From Treponema sp. (GTDB lineage: Bacteria > Spirochaetota > Spirochaetia > Treponematales > Treponemataceae): 64,000 nt of DNA. Position numbers and translations under genes: made by a program. Of the stretch, positions 8,530 through 17,542 are shown in pieces. The notes under the pieces were generated by a model, which was not told where the DNA came from, did not search any database, and saw only the letters and a program-made list of their open reading frames with translations. The stretch covers positions 62,001 through 126,000 of the forward strand of contig JAGBGX010000017.1 of the NCBI GenBank assembly GCA_017935745.1, given 5' to 3'. Every line of letters starts with the position of its first letter. Position 1 is the first letter of the stretch.

Positions 8530-9456
8530 ATGGAAGACAAAAAGTCTGTGAAAATAGCCGTAATTGCAGCAGTATCATTCTTTATTCTGCTGATTTCTGT
8601 TTTTTCAGCATGGAAATCGGCTCTCCCGCAGCGCGCAGACAGCGGACGCCGGGAAACAGTCAGAATAACAGCAACATTTTATCCTCTCTATATAATGCTC
8701 CTGAACATCACAGACGGAGCTGACGGCGCGGAGCTTTCGCTTCTGGCTCCCGCAGGCACCGGCTGCCTTCACGACTATCAGCTGACGGCAGGAGACATGA
8801 AGGCAATCGAACGCTGTGACATTCTGGTGGCAAACGGAAGCGGCATGGAAGACTTTATTGAAAAGGCGCTCGAGCTGAAAAAAGACGCGGCAATAATCGC
8901 GTCGGAAGGCTTTCCGCTGGCAGAAGGAAATCCGCATGTCTGGGTAAGCCCGGCAGGCGCGCTCTATGAAGTGAAAAAAATCGCAGAAGGACTGTGCCGC
9001 CTTGACCCTGAGAATGCCGGGCAGTACAAAAAAAATGCGGCGGAATACAGCAGCCGGCTCGAATCGCTGCAAAAAAAGATGCACGGGGAGCTTGACGCTT
9101 TTTCAGGGGAAGCCATTATACCGTTTCATGAGGCATTTCCGTACTTTGCGCAGGAATTCGGATTCTTCATTCCAGCAGTTATTGAGCGCGAGCCGGGAAG
9201 CGCTCCAAGCCCGAAGGAACTGAATCAGACAATAGAAACTGTCAAGTCAGCCTTGGAATCGGGACGCTCTGTCACTCTGTTTGCCGAGCCGCAGTATTCT
9301 TCCGCTGCCGCAGACATTATCTCGCGGGAAACCGGGCTTGCCGTGCATGAGCTTGATCCGGCTGTCACCGGGAAGCTTGAAAAAGACGCGTACATAACCT
9401 GCATGGAGCGGAATGCATCAGTCTTGAAAAATGCTTTTTTACAGGCGGCTCCGTAA
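8530..9456 (+). CDS. znuA: Zinc/manganese ABC transporter substrate-binding protein (ZnuA/TroA family)
   Basis: 308 aa, cluster A-1 metal-binding protein. It captures a divalent metal outside the inner membrane and delivers it to the ZnuBC-type permease. Likely ligands are the His in CLHDYQL, the His in NPHVWVSP, the His in PFHEAFPYF, and an acidic residue near ELDPAV. There is no lipobox Cys; a TM segment (VKIAVIAAVSFFILLISVFS) probably anchors it, as described for treponemal TroA. It lacks the His-rich loop of many ZnuA proteins. First gene of a five-gene overlapping operon. Confidence 0.88.
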   Translation: MEDKKSVKIAVIAAVSFFILLISVFSAWKSALPQRADSGRRETVRITATFYPLYIMLLNITDGADGAELSLLAPAGTGCLHDYQLTAGDMKAIERCDILVANGSGMEDFIEKALELKKDAAIIASEGFPLAEGNPHVWVSPAGALYEVKKIAEGLCRLDPENAGQYKKNAAEYSSRLESLQKKMHGELDAFSGEAIIPFHEAFPYFAQEFGFFIPAVIEREPGSAPSPKELNQTIETVKSALESGRSVTLFAEPQYSSAAADIISRETGLAVHELDPAVTGKLEKDAYITCMERNASVLKNAFLQAAP

Positions 9457-10298
9457 TGTCCTGCATAATCGGAAAGCATCATGTGTGCTGCACACGCATA
9501 GAGCATGTCAGCGTAAAGGCGGGAAATGAATTCATACTCAAGGACATAAACCTTCACCTTCACTGCGGGGAGCTTACTGCCATTGTCGGGAGAAACGGCG
9601 CCGGAAAGACAACATTTATCAAGGCGCTTTTAAACATGGTTCCTCATTCAGGGCGAATTCTGTTTGAAGGTGAAAAATGCGCGGAAAAATGTAAAAAGGA
9701 TCACACAAGCGACCATGACTTTTTCTGTTCATGCAGAAAAAAAATTCCATACAGGACAGCAAAGCCAGTGTTCGGCTATGTTCCGCAGACGCTTTCAGTG
9801 GAGCCGGGAACTCCAGTCTGCGTGGAAGATCTTGCCCTCGCCTGCGTTTCGCGCAAGCCTGTCTGGATGAAGCATTCACAGCGCGACAAGGAACTGGCGC
9901 GGGAAATCTTGTCCTGCACAAATACGCAGCATCTGGCAGACAGAAAAGTCTGCGGCTTGTCCGGCGGAGAAATGCAGCGTGTCATGCTTGCGCTTGCAAT
10001 CCATCCTGTGCCGGACATCCTGCTTCTTGATGAGCCGGTGAGCGGCGTTGACAGAGCCGGACTGAAGTCATTCTACGAGCTTGTCTCTTCCGTCCGCCGT
10101 GACTTTGACATCACAATCATCCTCATCAGCCATGACCTTGACCTTGTTGCACGCCATGCCGACCGTGTCGTCTTTATAAACAACGCGTCTGCATCAGTTG
10201 GAACAGTGCAGGAAATGTACAGGAACAAGGATTTTATAGAAGCGTTCGGACGCATACTGCTGCCGGAAGAATACGAATCCAAGGAACAGATGTTATGA
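9456..10298 (+). CDS. znuC: Zinc/manganese ABC transporter ATP-binding protein with Cys/His-rich insert
   Basis: 280 aa. Walker A GRNGAGKT (residues 45-52), signature LSGGEMQRV, Walker B DILLLDEP and the H-loop ISHD are intact, so it should power metal import. Between Walker A and the Q-loop there is an unusual insert with Cys75, Cys79, His83, His87, Cys91 and Cys93. The extreme N-terminus adds Cys3, His8, His9, Cys11 and Cys12. Ordinary ZnuC proteins lack such an insert as far as I know; metal sensing is an inference. The ATG overlaps the znuA stop (TAATG). Confidence 0.88.
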   Translation: MSCIIGKHHVCCTRIEHVSVKAGNEFILKDINLHLHCGELTAIVGRNGAGKTTFIKALLNMVPHSGRILFEGEKCAEKCKKDHTSDHDFFCSCRKKIPYRTAKPVFGYVPQTLSVEPGTPVCVEDLALACVSRKPVWMKHSQRDKELAREILSCTNTQHLADRKVCGLSGGEMQRVMLALAIHPVPDILLLDEPVSGVDRAGLKSFYELVSSVRRDFDITIILISHDLDLVARHADRVVFINNASASVGTVQEMYRNKDFIEAFGRILLPEEYESKEQML

Positions 10299-11140
10299 AC
10301 GCTCTCTACAGCATAATGGACACTCTCCTGCCCTTTGAATGGCTTTCTCCGCTCTTTATGAAAAATGCGTTTCTCGCTGTGCTTATTGCAGGGCCGATGT
10401 TCGGGCTTTTAGGGACATCGGTTGTTTCAAACAGAATGAGCTTTTTCAGCGATGCCATCGGACATTCAGCCCTGACAGGAATCGCGCTCGGCGTTTTGCT
10501 CGGCATTCCCGATGTGACGGTTTCCATGGTTCTGTTTTCGCTTGTATTCGGATTTTCCATCATCACAGTAAAAATAAAAGGAAAAGCTTCCAGCGACACA
10601 ATCATCGGCGTTTTTTCTTCAGCGGCAGTTGCCCTTGGAATCGTGCTGCTTTCTTCCGGCGGAAATTTTTCAAAGTACCAGAAATATCTTGTCGGCGACA
10701 TTCTGAGCATCCGCCCGCGGGAGCTGCTGCTTCTGGCTGTGTGCGCGGCAGTTCTTCTTGCCGTATGGGTGCTGTTCTACAACAAGATGATCCTGACATC
10801 CCTTCACTGCGCGTTTGCAAAAAGCCGGGGAATCAGAACGTTTTTTGTCGAGCAGCTCTTTGCAGCAGTAACAGCAGCCATTGTCACTGTAAGCATCCGC
10901 TGGACAGGCCTTTTAGTAATCAACAGCATGCTTGTTCTTCCGGCGGCGGCGGCCCGGATGGTAAGCAGAACGGCACGGCAGTACACGGCGGTTTCCTCGC
11001 TGCTGTCGCTTGCATGTGCAATTGCAGGACTGTGCTTTTCATATTACACTGACTCGGCAAGCGGCGCCGCAATCGTCCTCGTAAACACAGCCGCATTCCT
11101 GTGCTGCCTGGCCGTTTCAATTGCAAGGAGGAACAGCTGA
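10295..11140 (+). CDS. znuB: Zinc/manganese ABC transporter permease (ABC-3 family)
   Basis: 281 aa, highly hydrophobic with about 8 membrane segments. ABC-3 signatures are visible: AGPMFGLLGTSVVSNRMSF, then DAIGHSALTGIALGVLLGIP, and WTGLLVINSMLVLPAAAARM. It forms the inner-membrane channel fed by the preceding binding protein and driven by the ATPase. Start and previous stop overlap as ATGA, indicating translational coupling. Confidence 0.92.
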   Translation: MNALYSIMDTLLPFEWLSPLFMKNAFLAVLIAGPMFGLLGTSVVSNRMSFFSDAIGHSALTGIALGVLLGIPDVTVSMVLFSLVFGFSIITVKIKGKASSDTIIGVFSSAAVALGIVLLSSGGNFSKYQKYLVGDILSIRPRELLLLAVCAAVLLAVWVLFYNKMILTSLHCAFAKSRGIRTFFVEQLFAAVTAAIVTVSIRWTGLLVINSMLVLPAAAARMVSRTARQYTAVSSLLSLACAIAGLCFSYYTDSASGAAIVLVNTAAFLCCLAVSIARRNS

Positions 11141-11142
11141 AA

Positions 11143-11790
11143 ATGTATACAGCAGTGCTTTTCGATCTTGACGGGACGCTTTTAAACACGATTGATGATC
11201 TTGCCGACAGCTGCAACGAAGCGCTGAGAATGCTTCATCTGCCATGCCGCACCATCAGTGAAGTCAGGGAATTCGTAGGAAACGGTATCGCGCGCCTTAT
11301 GGAGCTGGCTGTTCCAGACGGAAAAAACAGTCCGCTGTACGGGCAGTCAGTCACGCTGATGAAAGAATGCTACGCCCGGAACTGCCTGAACAAAACAAAG
11401 CCGTATGACGGAATCATGGAGCTGCTTTTGCAGCTGCGGTCAAAAAATATAAAAACAGGAGTCATTTCAAACAAGCCGGACGCACAGGTAAAAGAGCTTG
11501 TGGAATATTATTTTTCTTCTGTCATAAGCAGCGAATATGCCGCGGGCGACTCCCCGGAAGCAAAGCGCAAGCCGGCTCCTGACACTGTGCTTGCAGTCAT
11601 GAAGCGGCTCGGTGTGCGCAGGGAAGATACCGTCTATGCCGGTGATTCTGAAGTAGACATTGAAACTGCGCACAATGCAGGAATCCCGTGCATAAGCGTC
11701 TCATGGGGATTCAGATCAAAGGATTTTTTGCTGAAGCACAACGCACAGCATATAGCATCAGCTCCAAGAGATATTTTAAAGTATGTATGA
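11143..11790 (+). CDS. gph: HAD-family phosphatase, phosphoglycolate phosphatase-like
   Basis: 215 aa. HAD motif I FDLDGTLLNT contains the nucleophile Asp; motif II VISNKPD and motif IV AGDSEVDIETAHNAGIP are present. The pattern and length fit the Gph/PpaX group, which hydrolyses 2-phosphoglycolate or pyrophosphate, but HAD substrate assignment from sequence is weak. AAGGAGG lies ~11 nt before the ATG at 11143, 2 nt after the permease stop. Its end overlaps the mutS2 start by 8 nt. Confidence 0.8.
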   Translation: MYTAVLFDLDGTLLNTIDDLADSCNEALRMLHLPCRTISEVREFVGNGIARLMELAVPDGKNSPLYGQSVTLMKECYARNCLNKTKPYDGIMELLLQLRSKNIKTGVISNKPDAQVKELVEYYFSSVISSEYAAGDSPEAKRKPAPDTVLAVMKRLGVRREDTVYAGDSEVDIETAHNAGIPCISVSWGFRSKDFLLKHNAQHIASAPRDILKYV

Positions 11791-14377
11791 AAGCGATCCT
11801 GACATTTTTCTGAAAGGCCAGACCGCACAGGAACTTGACTTCTACAGAATCCGGGAAAAAGTGGCCGGCTGCGCGCTCACAGAAGAAGGAAAAGAACTCC
11901 TGCTGAAGCGCGAGAGCACTTCCGACAAACAGACAGTGCTGCGCTTAAAGAGCCTCGGACGGCAGTGGAGCATATACTTGAATTCAAGGTTTGCACAGAC
12001 GCTGCACGCATGGCCTCCTGTAAAAGAAGCTTTTTCGCTCCTGCACACAGAAGGCTCCTGCCTTTCATGCGGGCAGCTTTTTGCAGCAGGCATTTTCTGC
12101 ACCTGCTCGCAGAACACAGCGCAGGCAATCCTGTCTGCGGCTAAGGAAATTGAAATTCCCGGCCTTGCAGAAATCGCGTCTTCGCTTCCGTCTCTGGAAA
12201 GCGCAAGAAAGGAAATTTTTTCAGTGATTGACAGTGCGACAGGCGAAGTGCGTGATCTTCCCCGGCTTGCTGCAATCCGCAGCAGAATTGCATCCCTGAA
12301 AAAAGAAATCAGCTGCGCCCTCAAAAAATACACATCAAGCCCCAAGCTGAGCGAAGCGCTCCAAAGCACCGTCCCGGCATTCCGCTCGGACCGGGAGCTG
12401 CTTGCAGTCCGCGCCGATCACCGCAGCAAAATAAAGGGAATCATACACGAGGCAAGCGACTCAGGCCAGACGCTCTACATCGAGCCGGAAGAAGCTGTGC
12501 GCGCAAACAACGAGCTTGTGCAGGAGGAATATGCCTTCCAGTCGGAGCTAAAGAAACTATTCCGGGAGCTTACAGACAAACTCAGGCCTTTCTCAGGCGA
12601 TCTTGAATCCTGCCGCGAATCACTGCTGCTTCTTGACACAACGCATGCAGCGGCTCAATACCAAAAAGAAACCGGCGGAATTTTTTCACAGGAATGCAGC
12701 CTGGAGAACGAGCCTCCTGCAATACTATGCGCGCGCCATCCGCTCCTAGGCGAGCGGGCTGTTCCCGTCACCATGAAATTTGCAAGCGGAAAAAACATGC
12801 TGATAATTACCGGGCCGAACACCGGCGGAAAAACAGTGACGCTCAAAACAGTGGCTCTGTTTGCGCTGATGAACCAGGCCGGATTCCCTGTTCCCGCAGC
12901 TGAAGGAACGCGGCTGCCGGTATTCGATGCAGTGTTTGCAGACATCGGAGACGAGCAGTCAATCGATGAATCGCTGAGCACATTTTCAGGCCGGATGAAA
13001 AAAATCGCGCGCGCACTGAACTATGCCTCATCACAGAGCCTTGTTCTTCTTGACGAGCTTGGAAGCGGAACCGATCCGCTTGAAGGCAGCGCAATCGCAA
13101 TGGCTGTCCTGGACTCGCTCCTTGAGAAAAATGCATTTGTGCTTGTGACAACCCATCACGGCGCATTAAAAAACTACGGATACACAAATCAAAAGTGCAT
13201 AAATGCATCCGTTGAATTCAGTCCGGAAACAATGCGTCCCACATACAGGCTGCTGACAGGAATTCCCGGCGAAAGCCATGCAATCGACATCGCGCGCAGC
13301 TCAGGACTTCCTGAGGAAACGGTAAAAAAAGCGCAGAGCTATATTGCAACTGAGCAGGCAGACATCAGCGTTCTTATAAAGGGGCTTTCAAAAAAACACG
13401 AGGAGCTTGACACTCTCATTCAGGAGCAGAGCAGACGGGAAGAAGAGCTTGCCCGGAAGGAGCACAGCCTGCTGAGCAAGGAAGCTGAAATTCTCAAAAG
13501 GGAAATTGCGCTCAAGGAAGCTGAGCATTCGCAAAGCTCAGCCTTTCTCCGTGAAACAAGAAGCAGGCTGGAAAACCTTGTGCGCGTTCTCCGTGAAGGC
13601 GAAATCACCAGGGAAAAGACGCTCGGCGTGCGGAATTTTATTTCAGGGCTGACTGACGAAATCACGCAGCAGGAAAAAACGCTGGAAACACAGAAGGACA
13701 CTTTGCAAAAAACTCAGGCTCTGCTGCTGGAGGAAGAAGAGCGCATCACACAAAACGGAATGCGCCTTTCATCCTTGCGCGAGCAAAGCCATGCCTCCGG
13801 GAAGAAAACAAAAAAGCGGCTTTCAAATGCACAGGCCCTGAAAAACGCGGCAGCATGGCAGGCAGACTGCAAGGGAAAAGGCTCATCAGGCGCACTTTCA
13901 TCTGATGCGTTTCTTACAGAAGGAACAGAAGTGCTTGCAGGCCCTGAAAAGCGCAGAGGAATTCTTGTGCGCAGGGCAAAGGACGGCGTCTGGCAGGTTC
14001 AGTTCGGAGCGCTGAAGATGAATGTTCCGCAGCATCTTCTGTCTCCCGCTGCAACAAATCAGGCGCCGGGAAAACAGCCGGTGCCGGTGACAATAGAAAA
14101 GAATTCTGATTCCGCTGAAAAAAACGCAGACGTTCCGAAATTCGAGCTGCGGCTTCTGGGCATGAGGCATGAAGAAGCATTGAAAGCTCTTGAGCATCAG
14201 CTTGACCTGTGCATAATCCACGGCTTTAAAAATTTCTCAGTTATCCACGGAAAGGGAAACGGCATCCTGCAAAACGCCGTGCACAGCTACCTGAGCCATT
14301 ATCCGGGCATAAAGGACTTCCGCTTTGCGCGGCCAGAAGAAGGCGGAAGCGGAAAAACATACGTTGAGCTTCTGTGA
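11783..14377 (+). CDS. mutS2: MutS2 family DNA mismatch-like ATPase/endonuclease
   Basis: 864 aa. MutS core without mismatch-recognition domain I: ELDFYRIREKVAGCALTEEG start, Walker A TGPNTGGKTVTLKT (~residue 340), Walker B LVLLDELGSGTDP. A long coiled coil (roughly residues 520-690) follows, then a C-terminal Smr nuclease domain (LRLLGMRHEEAL, VIHGKGNGILQ). Known roles of MutS2 are limiting recombination and rescuing collided ribosomes. The gene overlaps gph by 8 nt and ends 1 nt from the convergent argR stop, with no visible terminator between. Confidence 0.93.
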   Translation: MYESDPDIFLKGQTAQELDFYRIREKVAGCALTEEGKELLLKRESTSDKQTVLRLKSLGRQWSIYLNSRFAQTLHAWPPVKEAFSLLHTEGSCLSCGQLFAAGIFCTCSQNTAQAILSAAKEIEIPGLAEIASSLPSLESARKEIFSVIDSATGEVRDLPRLAAIRSRIASLKKEISCALKKYTSSPKLSEALQSTVPAFRSDRELLAVRADHRSKIKGIIHEASDSGQTLYIEPEEAVRANNELVQEEYAFQSELKKLFRELTDKLRPFSGDLESCRESLLLLDTTHAAAQYQKETGGIFSQECSLENEPPAILCARHPLLGERAVPVTMKFASGKNMLIITGPNTGGKTVTLKTVALFALMNQAGFPVPAAEGTRLPVFDAVFADIGDEQSIDESLSTFSGRMKKIARALNYASSQSLVLLDELGSGTDPLEGSAIAMAVLDSLLEKNAFVLVTTHHGALKNYGYTNQKCINASVEFSPETMRPTYRLLTGIPGESHAIDIARSSGLPEETVKKAQSYIATEQADISVLIKGLSKKHEELDTLIQEQSRREEELARKEHSLLSKEAEILKREIALKEAEHSQSSAFLRETRSRLENLVRVLREGEITREKTLGVRNFISGLTDEITQQEKTLETQKDTLQKTQALLLEEEERITQNGMRLSSLREQSHASGKKTKKRLSNAQALKNAAAWQADCKGKGSSGALSSDAFLTEGTEVLAGPEKRRGILVRRAKDGVWQVQFGALKMNVPQHLLSPAATNQAPGKQPVPVTIEKNSDSAEKNADVPKFELRLLGMRHEEALKALEHQLDLCIIHGFKNFSVIHGKGNGILQNAVHSYLSHYPGIKDFRFARPEEGGSGKTYVELL

Positions 14378-14378
14378 G

Positions 14379-14849
14379 CTACACCTCAAGCTCTGGAATC
14401 CGTTCCTTGAGCAGCCGTATAAATTCGTTCCCGGACACGCCTTCCCGCAGGCAGGCAAAAATGCAGTTTTCCCCCGCAACAGTTCCCAGAATTTCATGCA
14501 GGTTCATCGCGTCAAGGGCATTCGCCACGCTGTTTCCATGTCCGCCGAACGTCTTTATCACCACAATATTTCCGCTGAATTCAATGCTCACATATCCGCG
14601 CAGAAAATCCCGTATCAGAAGCTGCTCGCTTTCCTTTTCAGTTTCATCGTCAGGAACCGTATAGACATACCCGCCGTTTCCGTCGCTCGCCTTCCCGACT
14701 TTCATCAGCTTTAAGTCGCGGGAAAGCGTTGCCTGAGTCACTTCAAAGCCTTCCGCCTGAAGGCAGCCCAGAAGCTCCTCCTGGCTTGCAATCCTGCCGC
14801 CTTTTATCACTTTTTTGATTGCCTTTAGCCGCAAAAGCCTGTCTTTCAA
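14379..14849 (-). CDS. argR: Arginine repressor ArgR
   Basis: 156 aa. The N-terminal winged helix (RLKAIKKVIKGGRI... VTQATLSRDLKLMKV) binds ARG boxes. The C-terminal hexamerisation/arginine domain has the GTVAGEN-type loop. It senses L-arginine and represses arginine synthesis. The best start is a TTG at 14849: GAGGTG lies 4 nt upstream, and the longer frame would begin inside that ribosome-binding site. Its own promoter carries an ARG box, so autoregulation is likely; matching boxes precede argG and argJ. Confidence 0.93.
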   Translation of the reverse strand: MKDRLLRLKAIKKVIKGGRIASQEELLGCLQAEGFEVTQATLSRDLKLMKVGKASDGNGGYVYTVPDDETEKESEQLLIRDFLRGYVSIEFSGNIVVIKTFGGHGNSVANALDAMNLHEILGTVAGENCIFACLREGVSGNEFIRLLKERIPELEV

Positions 14850-14873
14850 AATACACCTCAAGTCAGTCTTTTA

Positions 14874-14902
14874 ATTATGAATAAATATGCATTTTCTGTC
14901 AA
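14874..14902 (-). promoter_or_regulatory. argR promoter with ARG box
   Basis: On the minus strand: -35 TTGACA (14897-14902), 17-nt spacer, -10 CATAAT (14874-14879). The palindrome TGCATATTTATTCA (14878-14891) covers the spacer and the edge of the -10. It differs from the canonical ARG box TGAAT-N4-ATTCA at one position and is identical to the box at argG. Confidence 0.75.
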
Positions 14903-14931
14903 GACGCTGCTGCTTTCCCAAAGTCCGGCTT

Positions 14932-17457
14932 TCAGCCTTTAAACAAGAGCTTCTTTCCCGCAAAAATCTGTATTTCCGTTCCGTTCCAGACAAACGTTCC
15001 TTTTTTTCTTGAAATATTCTTTAAAATCGGATTTACAATAAAATCATCTTCCGAAACTTCATCAGACAGAAATGCGGCCTTCAGGACAATAGGATTTTTT
15101 TCAGCATTTTTCTTATGGCTGATAAAATCAAGAATCGTGTCCGCGCTGTTTTCAAGAAGAACAAGCACTGTCGTTCCGTTCTTGGCCCGGTAGACATATC
15201 CCGGACAATATGCAATTCCCGGAATCTGCCCCAGAAAGTCGCGGTGGTCGCCGTGAACCATTTCAGCCTTTTCTGGAATTCCGGCGGCATCATAATATTC
15301 CTTGAATGAATTTTTCAGGCTGCTGTTCAACGTGCTTTCAATTTCATGCCTATTAAAGTCTGAAATTATTTTTTCATAGTTTTCAATGCGCTGCTGGATC
15401 AGCTCAAGAATTTTCGGATAAATGCAGTTTCTGTACTGGGCAAGCTCTTCCAGCGAATAGTAATTTCTGTCCACAAGCTCCCCGCCAAATGAAGTCACCT
15501 GCTTTATCTTGGGATAATTCACTTTCTTCAGGAGCGTTATGCTTGCAAAAAACTCAAGCGCAGAATACCCCCACCGTGTATGACGGGCATTTTTCTTAAG
15601 CTCGTCCAGCTGCTCCATTTCAGCAACAATCTGCTCCTGAAAGGAACGGTTCCTGCTGATTACATTCTGAACAAACGTCCGCTCCCTGATTGAATACGTT
15701 TTTCCCGGCTCAAGCAGGCAGTCTGCATTGTTCAGCTCCTTGAAGAATGAAAAGGCGGAAGAAGAAATTGTCCTGTACGCCTTGGGAAGGGAGCCGATTC
15801 TTCCGCGTCCCATCAGAAATTCATAACTGACATTTTTTGATGAAAGCGGATTTTTCAGCAGCGATTTTTTCTGATTGATTTCTATATCGAAGTAGTCAAC
15901 CGTAGCCTCGCCTGAAAAAGCAAACAGATCGTGGTTCTTATTCTTGAAAATTTTTCTGATGATTTCCCCGAATTCCCCTGTATAGGAATCCAGCACAGAC
16001 TCGTCAAATTCCGCCGTTATAAAATAATTTCTTGGAGTTCCGTCAAACCCGGGATTCTTGCGCTTGATGTACGTCCATTTTTCAACAGGAAACAGCGTGC
16101 AGCTGAATGTTTCGCTTCCGTCTGAAATTTCAAACAGGCATTTTCCTTCGCTCATCAGGGAGACATTTTTTACCGAGCAGGGAAATTCTTTCTTTTCAAT
16201 TCCGTCAGCAGCAAGAAAGCCCGAATAGGAAAATTCAGCGTCATCTCCAGTTTCGCTTTTTGATCCGTCCAGAAAATCCGCCTCGCTGAAAACCAGCTCT
16301 GCCGCAACAAACGTCCACTGTCCGTCAAAAATTTCCTTTTCGTAAAAGCCGCGCGTTCCGTTCCTGTCAGTTCCGGCAACACGCAGCAGACGGGCGGCGT
16401 TTCCCTGTCCGTTCTGGGAAATGCTTATGAATTTTGTGAGGCGGGCTTTTCCTTCCAAAGGAATCTTCGGCTGCTCAAGCCAGTCCTCAGCGGGAAGCGC
16501 CCAGGGAGAATAGTTTGAAAGATAATTTGTTCCGTCTTTCTTTTGCTCAAGCTTTTCATAAGTGTACTGAAAAAACATCGGATCGCATCCCATTGTGTCA
16601 AAGTCAATCAGACGCGTAAACATCGTTCCTTTTGAGCCGATTAAAAAAACGGTGTCGCCGGAAGCGCTCAGGTTTTCCGAAATGAATGTGCCGCTGAGCG
16701 GAACCTGAATCTGCCTGCTGAAGTCTGCCGGAAGTCCGCTGTCCGTAAAAAAAATGTGCTGCCCGTCGCTGCTTAAAAAATACAGCGTTTCAATTCCCAT
16801 CGTCCCGTAATGGTGCTCATTGCCGTAAATATCAGAATGGTACAGAATGTCTTTCCGCCTGGAGCCCATGGACCATGCGCGCTTGTCCTGCACCAGTTCA
16901 TTCTGCACAAGAAAAGAGCTGCCCGGAAAGCCGAATTTCCGTTTCCACCGGAACGGCTTTTCAGGCGCATCCTTCGTGAGAAACACCGTATACAGAATTC
17001 CGTTGCTGCCGAAGGCGTACAGGCTGTCCGCATCAGCTGAAATTTCAGCAATCCGCTCCGGCATCTGCCATTCGTCCATGCCCGTTGTCTCAATTTTGGA
17101 AAACGGCAGCCCCTCATTCAAAAACAGCTTCCATTTATGTTCATCTGGCTTCTTAAAATAAATACGGCCGTCCACAAGCGTAAATTCGTAATACTTGCAG
17201 AATGTCTGCGTCATTGTCCTCACAAAAATGCTGCCGGGCAGAAATCCGTTTACATCCTGGGCAGATTCCGTTATTCCGCAAAAAGCGGAAGCCGTAAGCA
17301 GCGCGCAAAAAAAAGCGCACAAAGCCGTTTTTCCGCCATGAAAAGCCAGCATGACATGGCGCAGGACACTGGTGCATTTTGTCCGCAGCCAGATTTCAGC
17401 TCCTTCAGTACGGCGCAAGCATCGGGATATCAGTCCTTCCGCACGAATAAAATTCAT
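14932..17457 (-). CDS. Large exported protein of unknown function
   Basis: 841 aa. GGAGG 4 nt before the ATG at 17457 fixes the start. This leaves an unusually long (~36 aa) basic N-region ahead of a hydrophobic segment (TALCAFFCALLTASAFCG), so it is either secreted or membrane-anchored. The body has repeated short strand motifs (FTLVDGRIYFKK, DSLYAFGSNGILYT, GQHIFFTDSG), suggesting a propeller-like N-terminal half. The C-terminal third is helical and charged. No family is recognised. The motif LVDGRIYFKK resembles LANGKIYYK in the lipoprotein at 2576-3727. Confidence 0.7.
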   Translation of the reverse strand: MNFIRAEGLISRCLRRTEGAEIWLRTKCTSVLRHVMLAFHGGKTALCAFFCALLTASAFCGITESAQDVNGFLPGSIFVRTMTQTFCKYYEFTLVDGRIYFKKPDEHKWKLFLNEGLPFSKIETTGMDEWQMPERIAEISADADSLYAFGSNGILYTVFLTKDAPEKPFRWKRKFGFPGSSFLVQNELVQDKRAWSMGSRRKDILYHSDIYGNEHHYGTMGIETLYFLSSDGQHIFFTDSGLPADFSRQIQVPLSGTFISENLSASGDTVFLIGSKGTMFTRLIDFDTMGCDPMFFQYTYEKLEQKKDGTNYLSNYSPWALPAEDWLEQPKIPLEGKARLTKFISISQNGQGNAARLLRVAGTDRNGTRGFYEKEIFDGQWTFVAAELVFSEADFLDGSKSETGDDAEFSYSGFLAADGIEKKEFPCSVKNVSLMSEGKCLFEISDGSETFSCTLFPVEKWTYIKRKNPGFDGTPRNYFITAEFDESVLDSYTGEFGEIIRKIFKNKNHDLFAFSGEATVDYFDIEINQKKSLLKNPLSSKNVSYEFLMGRGRIGSLPKAYRTISSSAFSFFKELNNADCLLEPGKTYSIRERTFVQNVISRNRSFQEQIVAEMEQLDELKKNARHTRWGYSALEFFASITLLKKVNYPKIKQVTSFGGELVDRNYYSLEELAQYRNCIYPKILELIQQRIENYEKIISDFNRHEIESTLNSSLKNSFKEYYDAAGIPEKAEMVHGDHRDFLGQIPGIAYCPGYVYRAKNGTTVLVLLENSADTILDFISHKKNAEKNPIVLKAAFLSDEVSEDDFIVNPILKNISRKKGTFVWNGTEIQIFAGKKLLFKG

Positions 17458-17507
17458 TTATCCTCCGTTTTATTTTTCGGATTCTAGCATATTTTATTTT
17501 TTTTTGG

Positions 17508-17513
17508 TATACT
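17508..17513 (+). promoter_or_regulatory. pgi extended -10 promoter element
   Basis: TATACT at 17508-17513 is preceded by TGG, giving an extended -10 (TGnTATACT). The upstream DNA is a T-rich tract without a clear -35. The pgi ATG is 29 nt downstream, with an AAAGAGG ribosome-binding site. Confidence 0.5.
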
Positions 17514-17542
17514 TAGCTCAAACTATTTTTAAAGAGGCTATC

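Noticed and set aside
10339..11052. 237-aa frame overlapping znuB on the same strand
   Set aside because: It is an out-of-frame shadow rich in Cys, Arg and His with no domain, while the znuB frame matches the ABC-3 permease family over its full length.
14849..14861. argR start at the outer TTG (14861)
   Set aside because: That codon overlaps the GAGGTG ribosome-binding site that serves the inner TTG at 14849.
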